From Thermoplasmata archaeon (GTDB lineage Archaea > Thermoplasmatota > Thermoplasmata > Methanomassiliicoccales > Methanomethylophilaceae): 64,000 nt of DNA. The position numbers were made by a program, and so were the translations under genes. Under the pieces are notes generated by a model. That model saw only the letters and a program-made list of their open reading frames with translations. It did no database searches and was not told the DNA's origin. The stretch covers positions 1 to 64,000 of the forward strand of contig SUSZ01000005.1 of assembly GCA_015063165.1 (NCBI GenBank), given 5' to 3'. Positions 60,015-64,000 of the stretch are shown piece by piece (the stretch's first letter is position 1; every line of letters starts with the position of its first letter).

Positions 60015-62042
60015 ATGAAGGTAGGGATAGACCTGGGTACGACATATTCGGCCGTCGCATACGTCAACAAGGACGGCCAGCCCGAGATAATCGAGAACGA
60101 GTTCGACGAGGAGACCACCCCCTCCATTGTGGCGTTCTGCGACGGCGATATCGTGGTGGGACGCGAGGCCAGGGAGCTCCAGGCCGCCGGGCTCAGCTCC
60201 GTCGTCTCCTCCTTCAAGAGGAACATGGGGGACCCCGAGTACTTCTACGAGTACGACGGCAAGAAGTACAGCGCCACCGACCTCTCCGCGATACTCCTCA
60301 AGCATATGAAGGAGGTGGCGGAGCAGCGCATGGGACAGACGGTCGATTCCGCGGTCATCACCGTTCCCGCCTACTTCAACGATCTCCAGAAGATAGCGAC
60401 CATGGAAGCCGGACGCGCCGCCGGGCTGAACGTGGAGATGCTGGTGCACGAGCCTACCGCCGCATCCGTGTGCTACGGGATGAAGAACTCCAAGAACAGT
60501 ACCATGATGACATACGACCTGGGCGGAGGGACCTTCGACATCACCATCCTCCGCATCACGGACGGATCCATAGAGGTCGTAGGAACCCTAGGCGACCCCA
60601 ACCTGGGAGGAAAGGACTGGGACGAGGTCGTCAAGGAGATCCTGGCCGACCAGTTCATGGACGAGTTCTCGATAGACCTTCACAACGACGACGAGTTCGT
60701 CACGAAGTTCTCCGTCGAGGCAGAGAAGATCAAGAAGATGCTGTCGTTCAACTCCCCCATCCGCGTTCCGCTCAGGTTCTCCGGGAAGAGCATGGTCGCC
60801 GTCGTGACCAGGGAGGACTTCGAGTTCAGGTCCTCCGGTCTGGTGGATTCCACCGTCCAGATGTGCGAGCAGCTCCTGAGCGACCTGTCGATGACCTGGA
60901 GCGACCTCTCCGACGTGATCCTGGTGGGCGGTTCCACCCGCCTTCCTGCTATCAGAGAAGCCCTGAAAGCCTCCGGAGTCAACCTGATAATCAACGAGGA
61001 CACCGACACCGCCGTGGCCAAGGGAGCGGCTCTGCTGGCGACCTCGGACGAGGGACGCATATCCAAGAGGAAGCCCGGGGAGGTGGACACCCGCATCATG
61101 AAGGTCAGCGACGCGATAGCGCACAGCCTGGGCGCCCTCGCCGAGGATTCCTCCGGGACCCGTTACATCAACGACGTCATCATCCCCCGCTCGTCCAAGA
61201 TCCCGGCGGTCGAGAAGCGCCCGTTCGAGATCAGGAAGGGGAACTTCACCGAGAAGATAGACATCTACACGCTTCAGGGGGAGAGCAAGCATCCCCTGGA
61301 ATGCACCGTCTTGAAGATGGTCACCGCCGAAGGGATAGAGAACGACGGCAGAGGGGTCAAGATCGAGATCGAGTACTCCTACGACAGGAGCGGCATGGTC
61401 AACGTCCAGGCCTTCCAGGACGGAAAGCCGCTGACCATGGTCAAGGGGGAGGTCCCCGAGGACGTCTCGTGGATGGGGAAGCCGATAGAGAGGCAGAAGA
61501 TGGAGTCAGTCCCGGTGTATGTCATCCTGTCCATGGACCTCTCCGGCAGCATGTGCGGCAAGCCTATCAAGAACGCCACCAAGGCCGCCCACGACTTCGT
61601 GAGCATGCTCCCCAACGCGAGGTTCGCGGTCATAGGCTACGCCAACAAGACCAAGGTCCTCTGCACCGACAAGAGCGCCAAGGAGGTCGGACGCTACATC
61701 GACGCCCTCCAGGACACCGAGGTCGGAGGAGGGAACACCGCCCATCCGTTCGACGAGATCCTCCGCATAAGCCCTCGCGGAAAGTTCAAGGTGTTCGAGA
61801 TAACGCTCACCGACGGGATGTGGAGCTGCTGTCCCGCCGCCATTGAATCGGCCAGCAAATGCATGGATGTCGGCATCGGATGCATCGCGGTGGGATTCGG
61901 GTCCGCCGACTACAAGTTCCTGAAGAAGATCTCCTCCATGGACGAAGGCGCCCTCATGAGCAGCGTGGACGGACTGTCGGCGACGTTCTCGACCATCGCA
62001 TCCACGATCAGCACCGGCGGATTCAACAGGTTCATCAGGTGA
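60015..62042 (+). CDS. Hsp70 fused to C-terminal von Willebrand factor A domain
   Basis: MKVGIDLGTTYSAVAYVNKDG, MTYDLGGGTFDITIL, ILVGGSTRLPAI, then VPVYVILSMDLSGSMCGKPI...ALQDTEVGGGNTAHPF...LTDGMW (MIDAS DxSGS/T/D). Confidence 0.92.
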   Translation: MKVGIDLGTTYSAVAYVNKDGQPEIIENEFDEETTPSIVAFCDGDIVVGREARELQAAGLSSVVSSFKRNMGDPEYFYEYDGKKYSATDLSAILLKHMKEVAEQRMGQTVDSAVITVPAYFNDLQKIATMEAGRAAGLNVEMLVHEPTAASVCYGMKNSKNSTMMTYDLGGGTFDITILRITDGSIEVVGTLGDPNLGGKDWDEVVKEILADQFMDEFSIDLHNDDEFVTKFSVEAEKIKKMLSFNSPIRVPLRFSGKSMVAVVTREDFEFRSSGLVDSTVQMCEQLLSDLSMTWSDLSDVILVGGSTRLPAIREALKASGVNLIINEDTDTAVAKGAALLATSDEGRISKRKPGEVDTRIMKVSDAIAHSLGALAEDSSGTRYINDVIIPRSSKIPAVEKRPFEIRKGNFTEKIDIYTLQGESKHPLECTVLKMVTAEGIENDGRGVKIEIEYSYDRSGMVNVQAFQDGKPLTMVKGEVPEDVSWMGKPIERQKMESVPVYVILSMDLSGSMCGKPIKNATKAAHDFVSMLPNARFAVIGYANKTKVLCTDKSAKEVGRYIDALQDTEVGGGNTAHPFDEILRISPRGKFKVFEITLTDGMWSCCPAAIESASKCMDVGIGCIAVGFGSADYKFLKKISSMDEGALMSSVDGLSATFSTIASTISTGGFNRFIR

Positions 62043-62046
62043 TCGG

Positions 62047-64000
62047 GTGGGCACGGAATGCTTCAGGGAGCTCGGCGTGGATCCCTTCAAGACATACACG
62101 CCCTCGGAGCTGGACCGCATCGTCAGCGAGAAGAGGAGCGAGTACGAGGTCCTGAAGTCGAAGGCCCAGACCGTTCCCGAGAAGAACAAGATAGGGAGGG
62201 AGCTGGACGCCCTTCCCGGGTACCGCAAGGACCTGGCCGACGCCGGGTGCCGTTCCAAGGCTCAGGAAGAGGTCCTGGCCATAGTCACGAAGGACCTGGA
62301 GCGCCATCTCTTCCACCGCATCGACGGATCCTCCGTGTTCTTCGAGAAGCAGATAGACGACATACTGGAGCCGGCTAGGAAGAAGAACTGGAACGTCGGA
62401 CCGGAAGTCGTGGGCCACATCAAGGGAGCGTCCCTGGTCAGCGAGAGCGACTTCAAGGACATCCCCGCGGACAACGCGTTCAACATCCTGAAGCTCCTCG
62501 GAACCGACGATATCGTGTCTTGGACCAACGGGGCCATCAGCAAGCTGTACTCCGAAGGAAGCGACAAGGTCCCCGCGAAGGTGTCCGCCGAGACCTCTTT
62601 CCCGACGTTCAAGTCGACCATCATGACCCTGGCCGCCAGGGCGCAGAAGTTCCAGAAGAACTCGCACTATCCGGATGCCGAGAAATACTCCGCCCTTCTG
62701 AAGAAGGTCACCCCGATGTTCATGAACGAGGCCTCCTACACGAAGTTCAGGACCGCCATGGTCATGTACTCCGTCGAGGAGGAGCTCCAGTCCAGCACCA
62801 CGTCCATGGACTTCCAGTCGATCTCCTCCCTGATCAACACCAAGGTCGCCGGCAGGGGCGTGGATGTCAACGACGCCCTCCGCGAGCTTGAGAGGTTCTG
62901 CCTGTCCAAGGGTATAGTCGCCGACTTCTCCAAGGTGACCAAGGAATGCACCGTGTGCGGTTTCTGCGGGTGCAGGTTCGAGGCCGACAAGGAGACCAAC
63001 TTCTGCCCTTACTGCAACAAGCCGATAGCGATAGACTGCCCTCGCTGCGGGGTCCGCAACCCCTCTTCCAATCTTCACTGCAAGGGGTGCGGCATCGATT
63101 TCTCTCTGATCTCCAACCTTCCGTTCATCGAGAAAGGCCTGAAAGAGGACATAAGGAACGGGAACCTGCTCTCCGTGAAGGAGACCCTGGCCAAGTTCGA
63201 AGGCTACGAGGATTTCGTGGACAAGTCCCTGCTCAAGGAGGCGGACGGATTCCTGAAGGACACCAAGGCCCTGTTCGAGGAGCTGGATTCGATGGAGGCC
63301 GCCAAGAGGTACTGCGCCGCCTTGGAGAGGTGCGACGAATACCTCCGCGGACACTCCGCTTTCGACGAGATCAGCGACAGGAGGGCCGAGTACGCCGCCA
63401 TAGTGGACGACATAGGCAAGAGGTTCAGAGCCGTCCCGGCGGGCTCCAGCGACCGCTACATAGCCCTCGTAGGGGAGTGCTCCGACCATCCCGACCTGAT
63501 CAGATACTTCAACAGTAACCGTCCGCCCTCTCCCGCCAGCGTCACGGTGTCCCAGAACGAGGACGGCCATGTCCTCGTCTCGATGGACTCCCTTCCCCCG
63601 AAAGACGCCAGCTACCTCCTGGTCCGCAAGGAGGGCTCGTCCCCTCTGAACGAGAACGACGGGGTGCAGGTGGCGGAGACCAAGGACAAGGCGTACGTGG
63701 ACCGCTCCATCTCGTTCGGAGTGGAGTACCGCTACGCCGTCTACGCCAAGCGCTGGGGGGTCACTTCCACTTCCGCCGCCCTTTCCAAGCCCATAGCGGT
63801 CTTCGCAGACGTCATAGACGCGTCCGCATCGCCTTCGGAGACAGGCATCCGTCTGGACTACAAGGTCCCGAAAGGATGCTCCAAGGTGCTGGTATACAGG
63901 TCGGAAGGGTCCGAGCCCTCCGCATCCGGGGTGCCTTACGCCGACAACGGGACGAAAAGCTTCTTCGTGGACAAGGACGCCCAGGACGACTCGACGACAT
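62047..64000 (+). CDS. Zinc-ribbon / FnIII-like protein, partial (runs off window end)
   Basis: Open frame from GTG 62047 to the last base (not in the ORF track): GTECFRELGVDPFKTYTPSELDRIVSEKRSEYEVLKSK..., CTVCGFCGCRFEADKETNFCPYCNKPIAIDCPRCGVRNPSSNLHCKGCGIDF, then FnIII-like SPASVTVSQNEDGHVLVSMDSLPPKDASYLLVRKEGS...VEYRYAVYAKRWG. Confidence 0.8.
   Translation, partial: MGTECFRELGVDPFKTYTPSELDRIVSEKRSEYEVLKSKAQTVPEKNKIGRELDALPGYRKDLADAGCRSKAQEEVLAIVTKDLERHLFHRIDGSSVFFEKQIDDILEPARKKNWNVGPEVVGHIKGASLVSESDFKDIPADNAFNILKLLGTDDIVSWTNGAISKLYSEGSDKVPAKVSAETSFPTFKSTIMTLAARAQKFQKNSHYPDAEKYSALLKKVTPMFMNEASYTKFRTAMVMYSVEEELQSSTTSMDFQSISSLINTKVAGRGVDVNDALRELERFCLSKGIVADFSKVTKECTVCGFCGCRFEADKETNFCPYCNKPIAIDCPRCGVRNPSSNLHCKGCGIDFSLISNLPFIEKGLKEDIRNGNLLSVKETLAKFEGYEDFVDKSLLKEADGFLKDTKALFEELDSMEAAKRYCAALERCDEYLRGHSAFDEISDRRAEYAAIVDDIGKRFRAVPAGSSDRYIALVGECSDHPDLIRYFNSNRPPSPASVTVSQNEDGHVLVSMDSLPPKDASYLLVRKEGSSPLNENDGVQVAETKDKAYVDRSISFGVEYRYAVYAKRWGVTSTSAALSKPIAVFADVIDASASPSETGIRLDYKVPKGCSKVLVYRSEGSEPSASGVPYADNGTKSFFVDKDAQDDSTT

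Noticed and set aside
62035-63570. 511-aa minus-strand ORF
   Set aside because: Antisense to the zinc-ribbon/FnIII gene, which has convincing CxxC motifs and good codon usage on the plus strand.

Overview
This 64 kb window is archaeal. It carries a thermosome, r-proteins S17e and S15, a HVO_0476-type zinc finger, Kae1, RqcH/NEMF, stand-alone ThyX and HypE. Together with type III glutamine synthetase, InlB/BspA adhesin-like proteins and very strong TGA stop usage, this fits a gut-type Methanomassiliicoccales (Thermoplasmatota); that placement is inference. Most of the window is housekeeping: metal P-type ATPase, MATE, ferredoxins, thermosome plus grpE-dnaK-dnaJ, proA-proB, AGCS symporter and five tRNAs. 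Main points of interest: (1) a ~10.8 kb module at the right end (53238->64000) combining two zinc-ribbon/P-loop GTPase-like proteins, a stand-alone Hsp70, an Hsp70-vWA fusion, a GAP1-like GTPase-associated protein and a zinc-ribbon/FnIII protein that runs off the window; (2) an in-frame amber UAG (58043-58045) that splits the GAP1-like gene between its two recognisable regions, in an apparent member of a pyrrolysine-decoding lineage where TAG stops look nearly absent; (3) the 3' end of a group II intron (1-126) lying antisense in the remains of a secreted-protein gene; (4) single-base frameshifts at short G/C runs in two giant adhesin-like genes; (5) a five-gene SPFH/zinc-ribbon/coiled-coil operon (24906-29574); (6) several palindromic operator candidates. 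No CRISPR array or rRNA was seen.
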